Source: Paralcaligenes ureilyticus
GTDB taxonomy: Bacteria > Pseudomonadota > Gammaproteobacteria > Burkholderiales > Burkholderiaceae_B
DNA: 64,000 bases
NCBI RefSeq assembly: GCF_004346225.1
Contig: NZ_SMAJ01000003.1
Location: 124,001-188,000 of the forward strand
Reading direction: 5' to 3'
Position 1 is the first letter of the stretch. Every line of letters starts with the position of its first letter. Shown one piece after another: positions 27,125 through 37,220 of the stretch. The translations under genes were made by a program, and so were the position numbers. The notes beneath the pieces are model-generated. The model worked only from the letters and a program-made list of their open reading frames with translations. It was not told the DNA's origin and did not search any database.

Positions 27125-28165
27125 ATGTCTATATCTCGTCGTGATTTACTTAAGTTGACTGGTGTAGCGGGCGCTGCGGCGGTCTTTCCCGCTTTGGTGC
27201 GCGCGCAGGGGATCGAGAAGAAAGAGGTGCAAATTGCAGTAGGCGGCCAAGCGCTTATTTATTACCTGCCGTTGACTATCGCCGAACTCAAGGGTTACTT
27301 CAAGGATGAAGGGCTCACCGCCAAAGTCATCGATTTTGCGGGTGGCTCCAAAGCCTTGCAAGCGGTGGTGGGGGGCAGCGCCGACGTGGTTTCGGGCGCC
27401 TTCGAACATACCATTATCTTGCAGTCCAAAGGGCAGTTCTATCGCACCTTTGTACAGCAGGGCCGTGCGCCCATGATTGTCTTGGGCGTATCGACCAAAA
27501 CCATGGCCCACTATAAAACGCCCGCCGACCTCAAGGGCAAGAAAATCGGCGTTACGGCGCCTGGTTCTTCCACGAATATGATGGCCAGCTTCTTCCTGGC
27601 CAAGCACGGCCTCAAGCCCGCCGATGTTTCCTTTATTGGAGTGGGAGCCGGCGCGGGCGCCATTACGGCTTTGCGTACCGGGCAGATCGATGCCATCGCC
27701 AACCTGGATCCGGTGATCAGCACGCTGGTGCACACTAAAGAACTCAAGGTCATCGCCGACACACGGACGCTTAAAGATACGCAGGAAATTTTTGGCGGGA
27801 ACATGCCGTCGGGCTGCCTTTATACCTCGCAGGCTTTCATCGATAAAAATCCCAATACGGTTCAGGCCATGGCCAATGCCATGGTGCGCGCCGACAAATG
27901 GATACAGGCGGCCAGCTTCGACGATATCGCCAAAACGGTGCCCAAAGGCTATTTGTTGGGCGATCCCGACTTGTATAAATTGGCCTTGCAAGGCAATAAA
28001 GAAGCGCTCTCGCCCGATGGCATGGTGCCGGCGGACGGCCCCGAAACGGCACTCAAGGCGCAGGCCGCGTATATTCCGAATTTCCCGATAAGCAAAATCG
28101 ATGTCTCCAAAATATGGACCAACGATTTCGTGATCAAAGCCAATAAGAAATACCCTCATGCCTGA
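27125..28165 (+). CDS. ABC transporter substrate-binding protein, NrtA/SsuA/TauA-type
   Basis: 346-residue binding protein with a twin-arginine signal (SRRDLLKLTGVAGAAAVFPA) likely cut after VRAQ. Features of the nitrate/sulfonate/taurine family are visible: YLPLTIAELKGYFKDEGL, LKGKKIGVTAPGSSTNMMAS and GQIDAIANLDPV. A clean AGGAGG precedes the ATG. It is the first gene of a three-gene importer (binding protein, ATPase, permease). The ligand cannot be predicted; this large family takes up sulfonates, nitrate, pyrimidine precursors and aromatics. A 6-bp hairpin (CCCAAT, TAG, ATTGGG; 27037-27051) lies between recR and this gene without a T-tract. Confidence 0.87.
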   Translation: MSISRRDLLKLTGVAGAAAVFPALVRAQGIEKKEVQIAVGGQALIYYLPLTIAELKGYFKDEGLTAKVIDFAGGSKALQAVVGGSADVVSGAFEHTIILQSKGQFYRTFVQQGRAPMIVLGVSTKTMAHYKTPADLKGKKIGVTAPGSSTNMMASFFLAKHGLKPADVSFIGVGAGAGAITALRTGQIDAIANLDPVISTLVHTKELKVIADTRTLKDTQEIFGGNMPSGCLYTSQAFIDKNPNTVQAMANAMVRADKWIQAASFDDIAKTVPKGYLLGDPDLYKLALQGNKEALSPDGMVPADGPETALKAQAAYIPNFPISKIDVSKIWTNDFVIKANKKYPHA

Positions 28166-28967
28166 TGCCGCGCTGACGCTCGACAACATTACCTGTACGT
28201 TCGTATCGCACGAGGGCGGTCAACAACGTTACACCGCGGTCAAAGATGCAACGCTGGCGATAGCGCCGGGCGAATTCGTCTCGGTCGTGGGCCCAACGGG
28301 TTGCGGCAAATCCACCCTGCTCAATGTCGGGGCGGGCCTTTTGGCCCCTTCGTCGGGGCAGGTCAAGGTTTTTGGCGAACCGCTGCTGGGCATCAATAGT
28401 CGCGCCGGCTACATGTTCCAGGGCGAGGCCTTGCTGCCCTGGCGCAATGCGCTCGATAACGTTACCACCGGCCTGGAGTTTGCGCATGTGCCGCGCGCCG
28501 ACGCCCAGCGCCTGGGCAACGAATGGCTAAAGCGGGTGGGCTTGGGAGGCTTTGAGAATCGTTATCCGCACCAGATGTCGGGCGGCATGCGCAAGCGCGC
28601 CATGCTGGCGCAAACACTGATACGCGACCCCGACATCATCCTGATGGACGAGCCCTTTTCAGCTCTTGACGTGCAGACCCGGCAATTGATGGAAAACGAG
28701 GTACTCGCATTGTGGATGGCCAAACGCCGCGCGGTTCTGTTCATAACGCATGACCTCGATGAAGCGATCGCCATGAGCGACCGGGTCGTGGTGCTTTCGG
28801 CGGGCCCCGCCACGCATCCTATCGGAGAATTCAACATCGACCTGGCTCGCCCGCGAGACGTAGCCGAAGTTCGCACCAACCCCCGGTTCGTGGAGTTGCA
28901 TCGGGCGATCTGGGACGTGTTGCGTGAGGAAGTGCTAAAGGGCTACGCCCAACAGAAGCGGGCCTGA
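28158..28967 (+). CDS. ABC transporter ATPase, SsuB/TauB type
   Basis: 269-residue ATPase partner of the preceding binding protein. Walker A GPTGCGKST, Q-loop FQGEALLPW, signature MSGGMRKRA and Walker B ILMDEPFSALD are present with the H-switch ITHDLDEA. The extended C-terminus with IDLARPRDVAEVRTNPRF is typical of this subfamily. The start overlaps the binding-protein stop by eight bases, so the operon is tightly coupled. Confidence 0.9.
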   Translation: MPDAALTLDNITCTFVSHEGGQQRYTAVKDATLAIAPGEFVSVVGPTGCGKSTLLNVGAGLLAPSSGQVKVFGEPLLGINSRAGYMFQGEALLPWRNALDNVTTGLEFAHVPRADAQRLGNEWLKRVGLGGFENRYPHQMSGGMRKRAMLAQTLIRDPDIILMDEPFSALDVQTRQLMENEVLALWMAKRRAVLFITHDLDEAIAMSDRVVVLSAGPATHPIGEFNIDLARPRDVAEVRTNPRFVELHRAIWDVLREEVLKGYAQQKRA

Positions 28968-28968
28968 G

Positions 28969-29763
28969 ATGTTCAAGTTCCTTAAACCCAATTCGGCCCC
29001 CATGCGCATTCTGCAAATTGCGCTGTTGGTGGCAATCCTGCTTGCCTGGCACATCGCGGCGCGGAATATCAATTTTGCGTTCTTCTTCGGCCAGCCCGTC
29101 GAGGTCGCCAAAGTTATCTGGGCCTGGTTCGTGACCAATGGGGATATCTATCAGCACCTGGGCGTTACGCTGACAGAAACCGTGCTGGCCTTCGTGATCG
29201 GGACGGTAACGGGTCTGGGCTTCGGGTTGTGGCTGGGGCTATCGCGCGGCGCAAGTGCGCTGCTCGATCCCTACATCACGGCGGCCAATTCCATGCCTCG
29301 CGTCATCCTCGCGCCGATTTTCGGCATGTGGTTCGGCCTGGGTATCTGGTCCAAAGTGGCGCTCGCGGTGACGCTGGTGTTCTTTATCGTATTTTTCAAT
29401 GTCTATCGGGGCGTGCGCGAAGTCAGCACCACCTTGCTGGACAACGCGCGCATGTTGGGCGCGAATCGCCAGCAATTGCTGCGTTATGTGTACATCCCCT
29501 CGGCCACCAGTTGGGTGTTTTCGAGCCTGCATACGTCGGTGGGGCTGGCTTTTGTAGGTGCGGTGGTGGGCGAATACCTGGGGTCGGCAAGCGGCGTGGG
29601 CTACCTTATTCTGCAAGCCGAAGGTACCCTGGATGTGAACACTGTCTTTGCCGGGATTGTGGTGCTCACCGTTTTTGCGCTGCTGCTCGACGCTGTCGTC
29701 AGTTGGGTCGAAAACCGCATGCTGGTCTGGAAGCCCAAGTCGGGGGAGACCGAGAAGCTTTAG
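28969..29763 (+). CDS. ABC transporter permease, SsuC/TauC type
   Basis: 264-residue permease with about six membrane helices. The coupling loop EVSTTLLDNARMLGANRQQL and the end VVSWVENRMLVWK fit the nitrate/sulfonate/taurine permeases. It starts one base after the ATPase stop and completes the three-gene importer. No catabolic or regulatory gene is linked; carA follows with its own promoter. Confidence 0.9.
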   Translation: MFKFLKPNSAPMRILQIALLVAILLAWHIAARNINFAFFFGQPVEVAKVIWAWFVTNGDIYQHLGVTLTETVLAFVIGTVTGLGFGLWLGLSRGASALLDPYITAANSMPRVILAPIFGMWFGLGIWSKVALAVTLVFFIVFFNVYRGVREVSTTLLDNARMLGANRQQLLRYVYIPSATSWVFSSLHTSVGLAFVGAVVGEYLGSASGVGYLILQAEGTLDVNTVFAGIVVLTVFALLLDAVVSWVENRMLVWKPKSGETEKL

Positions 29764-29772
29764 ATATCACGG

Positions 29773-29778
29773 TATAAT
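29773..29778 (+). promoter_or_regulatory. Consensus -10 box before carA
   Basis: A perfect TATAAT lies 39 bases before the carA start. No convincing -35 hexamer is seen at 16-18 bases upstream, where the importer permease gene ends. The short leader has no terminator-like hairpin, so control by attenuation is not evident. Confidence 0.5.
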
Positions 29779-29817
29779 CCCAAGGTTTACTTACTGACTT
29801 TATTACCGGGGTTTACT

Positions 29818-30972
29818 GTGCTGTCGTCACTTTTTCCCGAGGGATCCGACGCGTTTCCTCCTGCAATTCTCGCTTTGGCGGACGGCACGATCTTCAGGGG
29901 CGTCTCGATTGGCGCTGAAGGTTATTGCGTCGCCGAGATCGTTTTCAATACCGCCATGACGGGTTATCAGGAAATCCTGACCGACCCCAGCTACAGCGGC
30001 CAGATTGTTACCTTGACCTACCCACATATTGGCAATACCGGCATTAATGACGAAGACGTCGAGTCTTCGCGCATTCATGCAGCCGGGCTTGTGATTCGCG
30101 ATTGTTCGCTGCGGGTTTCCAACTTTCGGGCTACACGGTCATTGCCTGACTACCTCAAGGCTCAAGGTGTGGTGGCCATATCGGGCGTTGATACCCGTAA
30201 GTTGACACGCATTTTGCGCGATGGTGGCGCCCAGGGTGCCTGCATCCTGGTCGGCACTGATGATCAACAGGCCATCGATTTGGCTCGCGGCTTTCCGGGG
30301 ATGTCGGGGCAGGATCTGGCCCGTGTCGTGTCGACCCGGAGTTCGCAAGAATGGGTCAATGGCAGCTGGCAACTGGGCCAGGGCTATAGCCACCCCAGCG
30401 CCGGCAAATACCATGTAGTGGCCTACGACTTCGGCGTGAAAACGAACATTCTGCGGCTGCTGGTTGACCGGGGTTGTCGCGTTACGGTGGTGCCCGCCCA
30501 GACGCCGGTGGCCGATGTCCTGGCGCTCAATCCAGACGGCCTGTTCTTATCCAATGGCCCGGGTGATCCGGAACCCTGTGATTACGCCATAGAGGCCACC
30601 AAGGTTGCGTTTGCCAAAAAAATCCCCTTGTTTGGAATCTGCCTGGGCCAGCAAATCATGGGTTTGGCCCTGGGCGGCCAGACCGTCAAGATGAAGACGG
30701 GCCATCATGGCGCCAATCATCCCGTTCAGGAATTGGCCACCGGCCGAGTGTTCATCACCAGCCAGAATCATGGTTTTGCGGTGGACGCGGCAAGCTTGCC
30801 CGCCAACGCGCGACCCACGCATATATCGCTGTTCGATGGAACGCTGCAAGGGTTTGAGTTGACCGATGGCCCGGCTTTCTGCTTTCAGGGACACCCGGAA
30901 GCCAGCCCAGGCCCGCATGATATTGCGGTGTTATTCGATAAATTCATCAGCCTGATGGCCGCAAAGAACTAA
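29818..30972 (+). CDS. carA: Carbamoyl-phosphate synthase small subunit
   Basis: 384-residue glutaminase subunit that supplies ammonia to CarB for carbamoyl phosphate, used in arginine and pyrimidine synthesis. The N-terminal CarA domain begins [17 protein letters not shown]; the class I amidotransferase domain holds the nucleophile Cys275 in FGICLGQQ and the His/Glu pair in HPEASPG near the C-terminus. GTG start. CarB follows after 12 bases. Confidence 0.95.
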   Translation: MLSSLFPEGSDAFPPAILALADGTIFRGVSIGAEGYCVAEIVFNTAMTGYQEILTDPSYSGQIVTLTYPHIGNTGINDEDVESSRIHAAGLVIRDCSLRVSNFRATRSLPDYLKAQGVVAISGVDTRKLTRILRDGGAQGACILVGTDDQQAIDLARGFPGMSGQDLARVVSTRSSQEWVNGSWQLGQGYSHPSAGKYHVVAYDFGVKTNILRLLVDRGCRVTVVPAQTPVADVLALNPDGLFLSNGPGDPEPCDYAIEATKVAFAKKIPLFGICLGQQIMGLALGGQTVKMKTGHHGANHPVQELATGRVFITSQNHGFAVDAASLPANARPTHISLFDGTLQGFELTDGPAFCFQGHPEASPGPHDIAVLFDKFISLMAAKN

Positions 30973-30984
30973 AAACAGAGCACT

Positions 30985-33900
30985 ATGCCAAAGCGTACAG
31001 ATCTAAAAAGCATTCTTATTATTGGCGCCGGCCCGATCGTGATCGGCCAGGCTTGCGAGTTTGATTACTCGGGAGCTCAGGCGTGCAAGGCGCTGATGGC
31101 CGAAGGCTATCGCACCATTCTGGTCAACAGCAATCCGGCCACCATCATGACCGACCCCGAGATGGCCGATGTGACCTACATCGAGCCGATCACCTGGCAG
31201 GTGGTCGAGAAAATCATCGAGATCGAAAAGCCCGATGCCTTGCTGCCTACGATGGGCGGGCAAACCGCTCTGAATTGCGCGCTGGATCTGGCACATCGCG
31301 GCGTGCTGGCCAAACATGGCGTCGAATTGATCGGAGCCAACGAACAGGCCATCGAAAAAGCCGAAGATCGCCAGAAGTTCAAAGTGGCCATGACCGCCAT
31401 CGGGCTTGAGTCGGCCAAATCGGGTGTGGCGCATTCTTTGGATGAGGCCTGGGAAGTACAGCGGCGCATTGCCATACAGGCAGATACCGCGGGCTTTCCG
31501 GTGGTGATCCGCCCCAGTTTCACGATGGGCGGCTCGGGCGGCGGTATTGCCTATAACCCCGAAGAATTTGAAGCCATCTGCCGTCGTGGGCTCGAGGCGT
31601 CGCCCACCAGCGAACTACTGATCGAAGAGTCGCTGTTGGGCTGGAAAGAGTTCGAGATGGAGGTGGTGCGCGACAAGGCGGATAACTGCATTATTGTGTG
31701 CTCCATCGAAAACCTGGACCCCATGGGAGTGCACACGGGCGACTCGATTACCGTAGCGCCGGCGCAAACCCTGACCGATAAAGAATATCAGATCATGCGC
31801 AACGCGTCGATCGCGGTGCTGCGTGAGATCGGCGTTGATACCGGGGGGTCGAACGTGCAGTTCGCAGTTCATCCCGACACGGGCCGCATGATCGTCATTG
31901 AAATGAATCCGCGGGTGTCCCGGTCTTCGGCGCTGGCCTCCAAGGCTACGGGTTTCCCCATAGCCAAGGTGGCGGCGCGTCTGGCGGTGGGCTATACGCT
32001 GGACGAACTCAAGAACGAAATTACAGGGGGAGCGACGCCCGCTTCGTTTGAGCCGTCGATTGATTACGTGGTCACGAAAGTGCCGCGTTTTGCTTTCGAG
32101 AAATTCCCTCAGGCCGATTCCCGCCTGACCACGCAGATGAAGTCGGTGGGTGAAGTCATGGCCATAGGCCGCACCTTCCAGGAGTCCTTTCAGAAGGCCT
32201 TGCGAGGGCTTGAAGTAGGGGTGGATGGCCTGAACCAGAAAACGACCGATCGCGAGAAGCTGCAGGTGGAGCTGGGCGAGCCCGGCCCCGAACGCATATG
32301 GTATGTGGGCGACGCGTTCGCCCAAGGGTTCAGCCTGGAAGAAGTCCATGGCCTGACCCGCATCGATCCCTGGTTTTTGGCCCAGATCAAGGAAATCGTC
32401 GATATCGAATTGGCGCTCGAGCAAAAAACCCTGGCCGACCTGGATCAGCAAACGCTCTGGCAGCTCAAGCGCCGCGGCTTTTCCGACCGTCGCCTGGCGT
32501 TCCTGCTCGATACGTCCGAAGCCGAGGTGCGCAAGCTGCGTCATCAGTTGGGCGTGCGGCCGGTATACAAACGGGTGGACACGTGCGCGGCTGAATTTGC
32601 CACGCGCACCGCTTATATGTACTCGACTTACGAACAAGAGTGTGAAGCGGCGCCTACCGATCGCAAGAAAATCATTGTGTTGGGCGGTGGCCCGAACCGC
32701 ATTGGCCAGGGCATCGAGTTCGATTACTGCTGCGTGCATGCCGCGCTTTCCCTGCGCGAAGATGGCTTTGAAACCATCATGGTCAATTGCAATCCCGAAA
32801 CCGTGTCTACCGATTACGACACGTCGGATCGTTTGTATTTCGAACCGGTGACTCTCGAAGACGTACTTGAAATCGTGCACAAGGAAAATCCGGTGGGCGT
32901 GATCGTGCAGTACGGCGGCCAAACGCCGCTCAAGCTGGCGCGCGCCCTGGAGGCCAACGGCGTGCCGATTATCGGCACCAGCCCGGAGTCCATCGATGTT
33001 GCCGAAGATCGCGAACGCTTCCAGAAATTGCTCAACAAGCTGGGCCTGCGCCAGCCGCCCAACCGCACCGCGCGCACCGAGGGTGAAGCCTTGTCGCATG
33101 CGCAGGAAATCGGCTATCCGCTGGTGGTGCGTCCCAGCTATGTGCTGGGCGGGCGCGCCATGGAGATTGTGCATGAACAGCAAGATCTCGAACGCTATAT
33201 GCGCGAGGCGGTCAAAGTCAGCAACGATTCGCCCGTATTGCTGGATCGCTTTTTAAGCAACGCCACTGAAGTGGATGTGGACTGTCTGGCCGATGATGAA
33301 GCGGTGTTTATCGGCGGGGTTATGGAGCACATCGAGCAGGCGGGCGTGCACTCGGGCGATTCGGCGGCCAGTCTGCCTCCGTATTCTTTGTCGCCGGAAG
33401 TGATCGACGAGATCAAGCGCCAGACTTCGCTGATGGCGCGCGCGCTTAAGGTCAAGGGCCTGATGAACGTGCAGTTTGCAATTCAGGATGGCGACGTTTA
33501 CGTACTTGAAGTCAATCCTCGCGCATCCCGGACCGTGCCTTACGTATCCAAGGCGACCGGGCTGCAACTGGCCAAGGTCGCCGCACGCGTCATGGCCGGC
33601 AAATCGCTTGCCGAACAAGGCATTTCGGCTGAGGTGAAGCTACCTTATTTCGCGGTGAAGGAAGCCGTATTTCCGTTCGTTAAATTCCCGGGCGTCGACA
33701 CCATACTCGGGCCGGAAATGAAATCCACTGGCGAAGTCATGGGGGTGGGCTATAGCTTTGGCGAAGCCTTTGTCAAATCGCAATTGGCGGCCGGCGTGCA
33801 GTTGCCGGTTTCGGGGGTGGCGTTCATCAGCGTCAGGGCGCAAGACAAGCCGCGAGCGGTTGAAGTGGCGCGCGGCCTGGTCGAGATGGGATTCAAGGTA

Positions 33901-34227
33901 GTGGCTACGCGCGGTACGGCGGCGGCCATCGAGGCGGCGGGCCTGCCGGTGCAGGTGGTCAACAAGGTGACGGAAGGACGCCCGCATATTGTCGATATGA
34001 TCAAGACTGGGGAGATTTCCCTGGTGGTCAATACCGTCGAGGAACGCCGCAACGCAATTGCCGATTCGCGCCAGATCCGCACGCATGCTTTGGCCTCGCG
34101 CGTCACGTTTTTTACCACTATCGCAGGCGCCAGCGCTGCGGTCGAGGGCATGCAATACCTGCGCCACGGCGGTGGCTTGAAGGTGTATTCCCTGCAAGGG
34201 TTGCACGCTTCTTTGCGTACGCATTGA
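30985..34227 (+). CDS. carB: Carbamoyl-phosphate synthase large subunit
   Basis: 1080-residue subunit with the two homologous ATP-grasp halves: the first opens [20 protein letters not shown], the second [20 protein letters not shown]. An oligomerisation domain lies between and a C-terminal MGS-like allosteric domain at about 940-1070. It joins bicarbonate, ammonia and two ATP into carbamoyl phosphate. Length is normal. In many relatives carB is followed closely by greA; here an SDR gene, repeats and a permease gene lie between. Confidence 0.96.
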   Translation: MPKRTDLKSILIIGAGPIVIGQACEFDYSGAQACKALMAEGYRTILVNSNPATIMTDPEMADVTYIEPITWQVVEKIIEIEKPDALLPTMGGQTALNCALDLAHRGVLAKHGVELIGANEQAIEKAEDRQKFKVAMTAIGLESAKSGVAHSLDEAWEVQRRIAIQADTAGFPVVIRPSFTMGGSGGGIAYNPEEFEAICRRGLEASPTSELLIEESLLGWKEFEMEVVRDKADNCIIVCSIENLDPMGVHTGDSITVAPAQTLTDKEYQIMRNASIAVLREIGVDTGGSNVQFAVHPDTGRMIVIEMNPRVSRSSALASKATGFPIAKVAARLAVGYTLDELKNEITGGATPASFEPSIDYVVTKVPRFAFEKFPQADSRLTTQMKSVGEVMAIGRTFQESFQKALRGLEVGVDGLNQKTTDREKLQVELGEPGPERIWYVGDAFAQGFSLEEVHGLTRIDPWFLAQIKEIVDIELALEQKTLADLDQQTLWQLKRRGFSDRRLAFLLDTSEAEVRKLRHQLGVRPVYKRVDTCAAEFATRTAYMYSTYEQECEAAPTDRKKIIVLGGGPNRIGQGIEFDYCCVHAALSLREDGFETIMVNCNPETVSTDYDTSDRLYFEPVTLEDVLEIVHKENPVGVIVQYGGQTPLKLARALEANGVPIIGTSPESIDVAEDRERFQKLLNKLGLRQPPNRTARTEGEALSHAQEIGYPLVVRPSYVLGGRAMEIVHEQQDLERYMREAVKVSNDSPVLLDRFLSNATEVDVDCLADDEAVFIGGVMEHIEQAGVHSGDSAASLPPYSLSPEVIDEIKRQTSLMARALKVKGLMNVQFAIQDGDVYVLEVNPRASRTVPYVSKATGLQLAKVAARVMAGKSLAEQGISAEVKLPYFAVKEAVFPFVKFPGVDTILGPEMKSTGEVMGVGYSFGEAFVKSQLAAGVQLPVSGVAFISVRAQDKPRAVEVARGLVEMGFKVVATRGTAAAIEAAGLPVQVVNKVTEGRPHIVDMIKTGEISLVVNTVEERRNAIADSRQIRTHALASRVTFFTTIAGASAAVEGMQYLRHGGGLKVYSLQGLHASLRTH

Positions 34228-34252
34228 CGCTTCGGGTCAGGGCGCCGCGGCT

Positions 34253-35020
34253 ATGAGTCCCGTGACCCGCGTTTTTATCACAGGGGCGAGCAGCGGCATC
34301 GGCGCTGCGCTGGCGGCGGTTTACGCGCAGCGCGGGGCGCAACTGGCCTTGTTGGGGCGCCGCCAGGACGCCTTGCAGGCGTTGGCGGATTCGTTGCCCG
34401 GCGAACACCGGATTTATGCGGTCGACGTGCGGGACCGCGCCGCCTTGCATGCGGCGGCAGCCGATTTCCTGGCTGCAGGCGCCGTTGATGTGGTGATCGC
34501 CAGCGCGGGCATCAGTGTAGGCACTTCGACGGAATATCCCGATGATTTCGAGGTGTTCGAGTCTATTATTGCGACCAATCTGAACGCGACCGTATCCACC
34601 TTTGAACCCTTTATCGCTCCCATGAAGAAACGCGGGCGTGGGTGTCTGGTGGGTATTGCCAGCGTGGCTGCGGTGCGAGGCTTGCCGGGGGCCGGCGCTT
34701 ATAGCGCATCCAAGGCGGCCGTGAAGAGCTATTGCGAAAGCTTGAGGGTCGAGTTGTGTTTATCGGGCGTCAAGGTCGTGACCCTGGCGCCGGGCTTTAT
34801 CCGTACGCCGATGACGGCAGGCAACCCGTACAAAATGCCTTTCCTGATGCCGGTCGAACGCTTCGCCCAGCAGGCGGTTCGGGCGATCGACGGCGGCGTT
34901 TCCTATATCGTGCTGCCTTGGCAGATGCGCTGGGTGGCGCGTTTGCTTGCGCTCGTGCCCAATCGTCTGTACGACTATCTGGCGGTGCGCCGGCAGCGTA
35001 AACCCAGACAAGTGCGCTGA
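34253..35020 (+). CDS. SDR family oxidoreductase
   Basis: 255-residue short-chain dehydrogenase. Glycine motif TGASSGIG (10-17), SAGI (84-87), Ser137, Tyr150 and Lys154 (YSASK) are present. The C-terminal part after 200 is hydrophobic and basic (YIVLPWQMRWVARLLALVP then RRQRKPRQ), resembling the membrane-associated SDRs (DltE/YqjQ-like) rather than soluble FabG. It lies 25 bases after carB and could be transcribed with it. Substrate unknown. Confidence 0.82.
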   Translation: MSPVTRVFITGASSGIGAALAAVYAQRGAQLALLGRRQDALQALADSLPGEHRIYAVDVRDRAALHAAAADFLAAGAVDVVIASAGISVGTSTEYPDDFEVFESIIATNLNATVSTFEPFIAPMKKRGRGCLVGIASVAAVRGLPGAGAYSASKAAVKSYCESLRVELCLSGVKVVTLAPGFIRTPMTAGNPYKMPFLMPVERFAQQAVRAIDGGVSYIVLPWQMRWVARLLALVPNRLYDYLAVRRQRKPRQVR

Positions 35021-35028
35021 TAGGTTTT

Positions 35029-35053
35029 GTAGCGGCAGCCCTTGTGGCTGCCA
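35029..35053 (+). repeat. Short palindromic repeat, copy H (AG version)
   Basis: Starts GTAGCGGCAGCCC, arms GGCAGCC and GGCTGCC. Eight bases after the SDR stop, so it would sit at the 3' end of the carAB-SDR message. Confidence 0.85.
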
Positions 35054-35087
35054 TCGTGGCGATTACGTAACCGTGGCTGGAACATAC

Positions 35088-35166
35088 GTTCAATCCCCGC
35101 GTCGTGGGTGCTTACCGCGTTCGACTATATGCCGCGTATCGTGCCGGTTCAATCCCCGCGTCGTGG
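35088..35166 (+). repeat. Direct repeat pair next to the nested palindrome
   Basis: A 20-base sequence beginning GTTCAATCCCCGCG occurs at 35088-35107 and 35147-35166. The first is followed by GTGCTTA, like the right end of the nearby palindrome read backwards; the second runs into the palindrome's left end. It could be a remnant of a second element end. Confidence 0.6.
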
Positions 35167-35387
35167 CCGCTTAAGGTAGTTCGGGCTCCGACGTGCCCGG
35201 TTCTGGCTGCGCCAGAACTTCCCGCGCGAATGAACTGCTTCGGGGCGGCGTGCGAACTCGTGGGGCGATCAGTCCACTGGACTGATCGCAAACGTCCCAC
35301 TCAAACAGCGCACGCCTTGCATCCCCGAAGCAATTCATTCGCGCGGCGTGCCCGAGTCGCCCGCCCTACCTTAAGCACCCACGCCGC
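35158..35387. mobile_element. MITE-like nested palindrome of about 230 bp
   Basis: The outer ends are imperfect inverted repeats of 22 bases (three mismatches) with an exact GCTTAAGGTAG core at 35169-35179 and its complement at 35366-35376. Inside are arms of 23 bases with one mismatch (35223-35245 and 35323-35345), a GCGTGCG-type pair, and a perfect central palindrome with 11-base arms (35266-35288). The left arm has an extra hairpin (GTTCTGGC, TGC, GCCAGAAC). It contains no credible gene. The structure fits a non-autonomous element; no transposase or clear target duplication was seen. Together with repeats H-K it fills the 730-base gap between the SDR and the permease gene. Confidence 0.65.
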
Positions 35388-35402
35388 TACCACTGTTGGA
35401 AA

Positions 35403-35427
35403 TGGCACCCACAAGGGGTGCCGCTAC
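35403..35427 (-). repeat. Short palindromic repeat, copy I (AC version)
   Basis: Arms GGCACCC and GGGTGCC, loop ACAAG, then GCTAC. It begins 16 bases after the nested palindrome ends and starts an alternating run I, J, K (minus, plus, minus). Confidence 0.85.
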
Positions 35428-35478
35428 AAAAGCCTTGACGTTCACGGCGGTATCGACAAAAACGTACCCGTCAATTAT

Positions 35479-35503
35479 GTAGCGGCAGCCCTTGTGGCTG
35501 CCA
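35479..35503 (+). repeat. Short palindromic repeat, copy J (AG version)
   Basis: Starts GTAGCGGCAGCCC. Middle member of the alternating run; it carries the AG stem version while both neighbours carry the AC version. Confidence 0.85.
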
Positions 35504-35549
35504 CCCTCCCATGGTTCAAATTGCCCGTCTGGATGATCGACGTTGCGAA

Positions 35550-35574
35550 TGGCACCCACAAGGGGTGCCGCTAC
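35550..35574 (-). repeat. Short palindromic repeat, copy K (AC version)
   Basis: Arms GGCACCC and GGGTGCC, then GCTACAAAAAC, the same flank as copy I. About 177 bases before the permease start; the stretch in between shows no gene. Confidence 0.85.
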
Positions 35575-35750
35575 AAAAACGGCATCTACAACAGCATCCA
35601 CAAAAACCTTGCCGCCCAGCCAGTGCAAAACGTACACTTTCGCCTTTGGCCAATCCATAAGCTTTCTTTAGTCGACCCGTAAACTCGCTGCGGGAGGACG
35701 ACCCATGGAATCCTTTTCGCCAACACATAAACTCTTTTAAAGGCTACAGC

Positions 35751-37082
35751 ATGTCGGATTCGTATTTTCCCCGTTGGGCGCCGGTGCAAAGCGGTGTTTC
35801 AGGGCTGGTGGTGCAGCCCGATGAACGTTTGTCCTGGCCGCAAAGCGTTGCCATGGGGGCGCAGCACGTCGTCGCCATGTTTGGCTCGACCATCCTGGCG
35901 CCATTGTTGATGGGTTTCGACACCAACGTCTGCATTTTGATGTCAGGTATAGGTACGCTGATATTTTTCCTGTTTGTAGGAGGGCGGGTTCCCAGCTATC
36001 TGGGTTCGAGCTTTGCCTTTATTGGCGGTGTCATCGCCGTGACGGGGTACGCCGGCGCGGGCGCCAATGGCAATATGGGTGTGGCGCTGGGGGCGATCAT
36101 CGCCTGTGGCTTTGTGTACACGTTGATAGGCTGCCTGGTCTGGTGGCTTAATGTCCGCTCCGGCGGGGCGGCTGACTGGATCGACGCCTGGATGCCGCCG
36201 GTGGTGACTGGGGCGATCGTGGCGGTCATTGGGTTGAATCTCGCGCCGATCGCGGCCAAGGGCGCTATGGGAGGCAGCACTTTCGAGGCATTGATGGCGC
36301 TTATGACCGTGGTATGCGTGGGCGGAGTCGCGGTATACACCCGTGGCACCGTGCAGCGTTTGCTGATCCTGGTGGGCTTGTTGCTGGCTTGCGTAGTGTA
36401 TGGGTTATTGACGAACGTGCTGGGTTTTGGGCATCCGATCGATTTCAATGGCGTGGCAGCCGCCCCGTGGCTGGGCCTGCCCCGATTCCAGACCCCTGTG
36501 TTCAACGTCCATGCCATGAGCGTCATCGTGCCGGTTGCGGTGATCCTGGTGGCGGAAAATCTGGGGCATATCAAGGCGGTGAGCGCCATGACCGGCCAGA
36601 ATCTGGATAAATACCTGGGCCGCGCCTTTGTGGGCGATGGAGTGTCCACGATGATTTCCGGCGCGGTGGGCGGCACCGGGGTGACCACTTATGCTGAAAA
36701 TATCGGCGTCATGACGGTAACGCGAATCTATTCCACCCTGGTGTTTGTCATTGCCGCGCTGATTGCGATTGTGCTGGGGTTTTCGCCCAAGTTCGGCGCC
36801 CTGATCCAGACCATACCCGGGCCGGTTCTGGGGGGCATGTCGATTGTGGTGTTTGGCCTGATTGCGGTGGCCGGCGCCCGGATATGGGTGGTGAATCAGG
36901 TCGATTTCAGCGATAACCGCAACTTGATCGTGGCGGCGATTACCTTGATTCTGGGGGCCGGCAATTTTTCGGTCCAATTTGGTGCGTTCAAGTTGGACGG
37001 CATAGGCACGGCCACCTTCGGCTCCATCATTTTGTATGCTTTATTGAAAATTGGCAGCCGGCCTGTTTCCAAAATTGAATAA
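35751..37082 (+). CDS. NCS2 family nucleobase permease (uracil/xanthine type)
   Basis: 443-residue membrane transporter with about 14 helices of the UraA/RutG/xanthine permease family, which moves a nucleobase with protons or sodium. Typical parts are WPQSVAMGAQHVVAMFGSTI in helix 1, SYLGSSFAFIGG in helix 3 and AENLGHIKAVSAMTG with TYAENIGVMTVTRI in the substrate site. Uracil seems the better guess because carAB (pyrimidine synthesis) is near, but xanthine or thymine cannot be excluded. It lies between carB and greA, an unusual insertion in this conserved block. Confidence 0.87.
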   Translation: MSDSYFPRWAPVQSGVSGLVVQPDERLSWPQSVAMGAQHVVAMFGSTILAPLLMGFDTNVCILMSGIGTLIFFLFVGGRVPSYLGSSFAFIGGVIAVTGYAGAGANGNMGVALGAIIACGFVYTLIGCLVWWLNVRSGGAADWIDAWMPPVVTGAIVAVIGLNLAPIAAKGAMGGSTFEALMALMTVVCVGGVAVYTRGTVQRLLILVGLLLACVVYGLLTNVLGFGHPIDFNGVAAAPWLGLPRFQTPVFNVHAMSVIVPVAVILVAENLGHIKAVSAMTGQNLDKYLGRAFVGDGVSTMISGAVGGTGVTTYAENIGVMTVTRIYSTLVFVIAALIAIVLGFSPKFGALIQTIPGPVLGGMSIVVFGLIAVAGARIWVVNQVDFSDNRNLIVAAITLILGAGNFSVQFGAFKLDGIGTATFGSIILYALLKIGSRPVSKIE

Positions 37083-37187
37083 AAAACCTGTGTTTTTTCA
37101 TAATATTAGACGTGTAACTAAGGGAAAACCCTAGAATTTGTGCTGCGGCTTGCAATTTGGCCTGACTTTGCCGACAATAGCGTCAAG

Positions 37188-37220
37188 TCCCCGGTTCTAG
37201 CGGAGCCGGGGATTCGTTTT
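37188..37220 (+). terminator. Candidate terminator after the NCS2 permease gene
   Basis: A 10-bp stem (TCCCCGGTTC with GGAGCCGGGGA, one G-T pair) is followed by TTCGTTTT. It would end the permease transcript about 105 bases after its stop. The T-tract is interrupted, so strength is uncertain. Confidence 0.5.

Noticed and set aside
31615-33183. Minus-strand open frame of 522 codons opposite carB
   Set aside because: Shadow of a high-GC gene; carB on the other strand is full length and fully conserved.
35088-35166. Two 20-base direct repeats 59 bases apart, looking like a minimal CRISPR
   Set aside because: Only two copies, no third repeat or cas genes, and the second copy merges with the end of a palindromic element.
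35104-35682. Open frame of 192 codons on the plus strand in the repeat-rich gap
   Set aside because: It runs through the nested palindrome and copies I, J and K, whose repeated DNA gives the peptide GTHKGCRYK more than once; no ribosome site and no family features.
37188-37220. The stem at 37188 as a riboswitch for the permease or greA
   Set aside because: It lies after the permease gene and before the RNA promoter; only a simple hairpin is visible.
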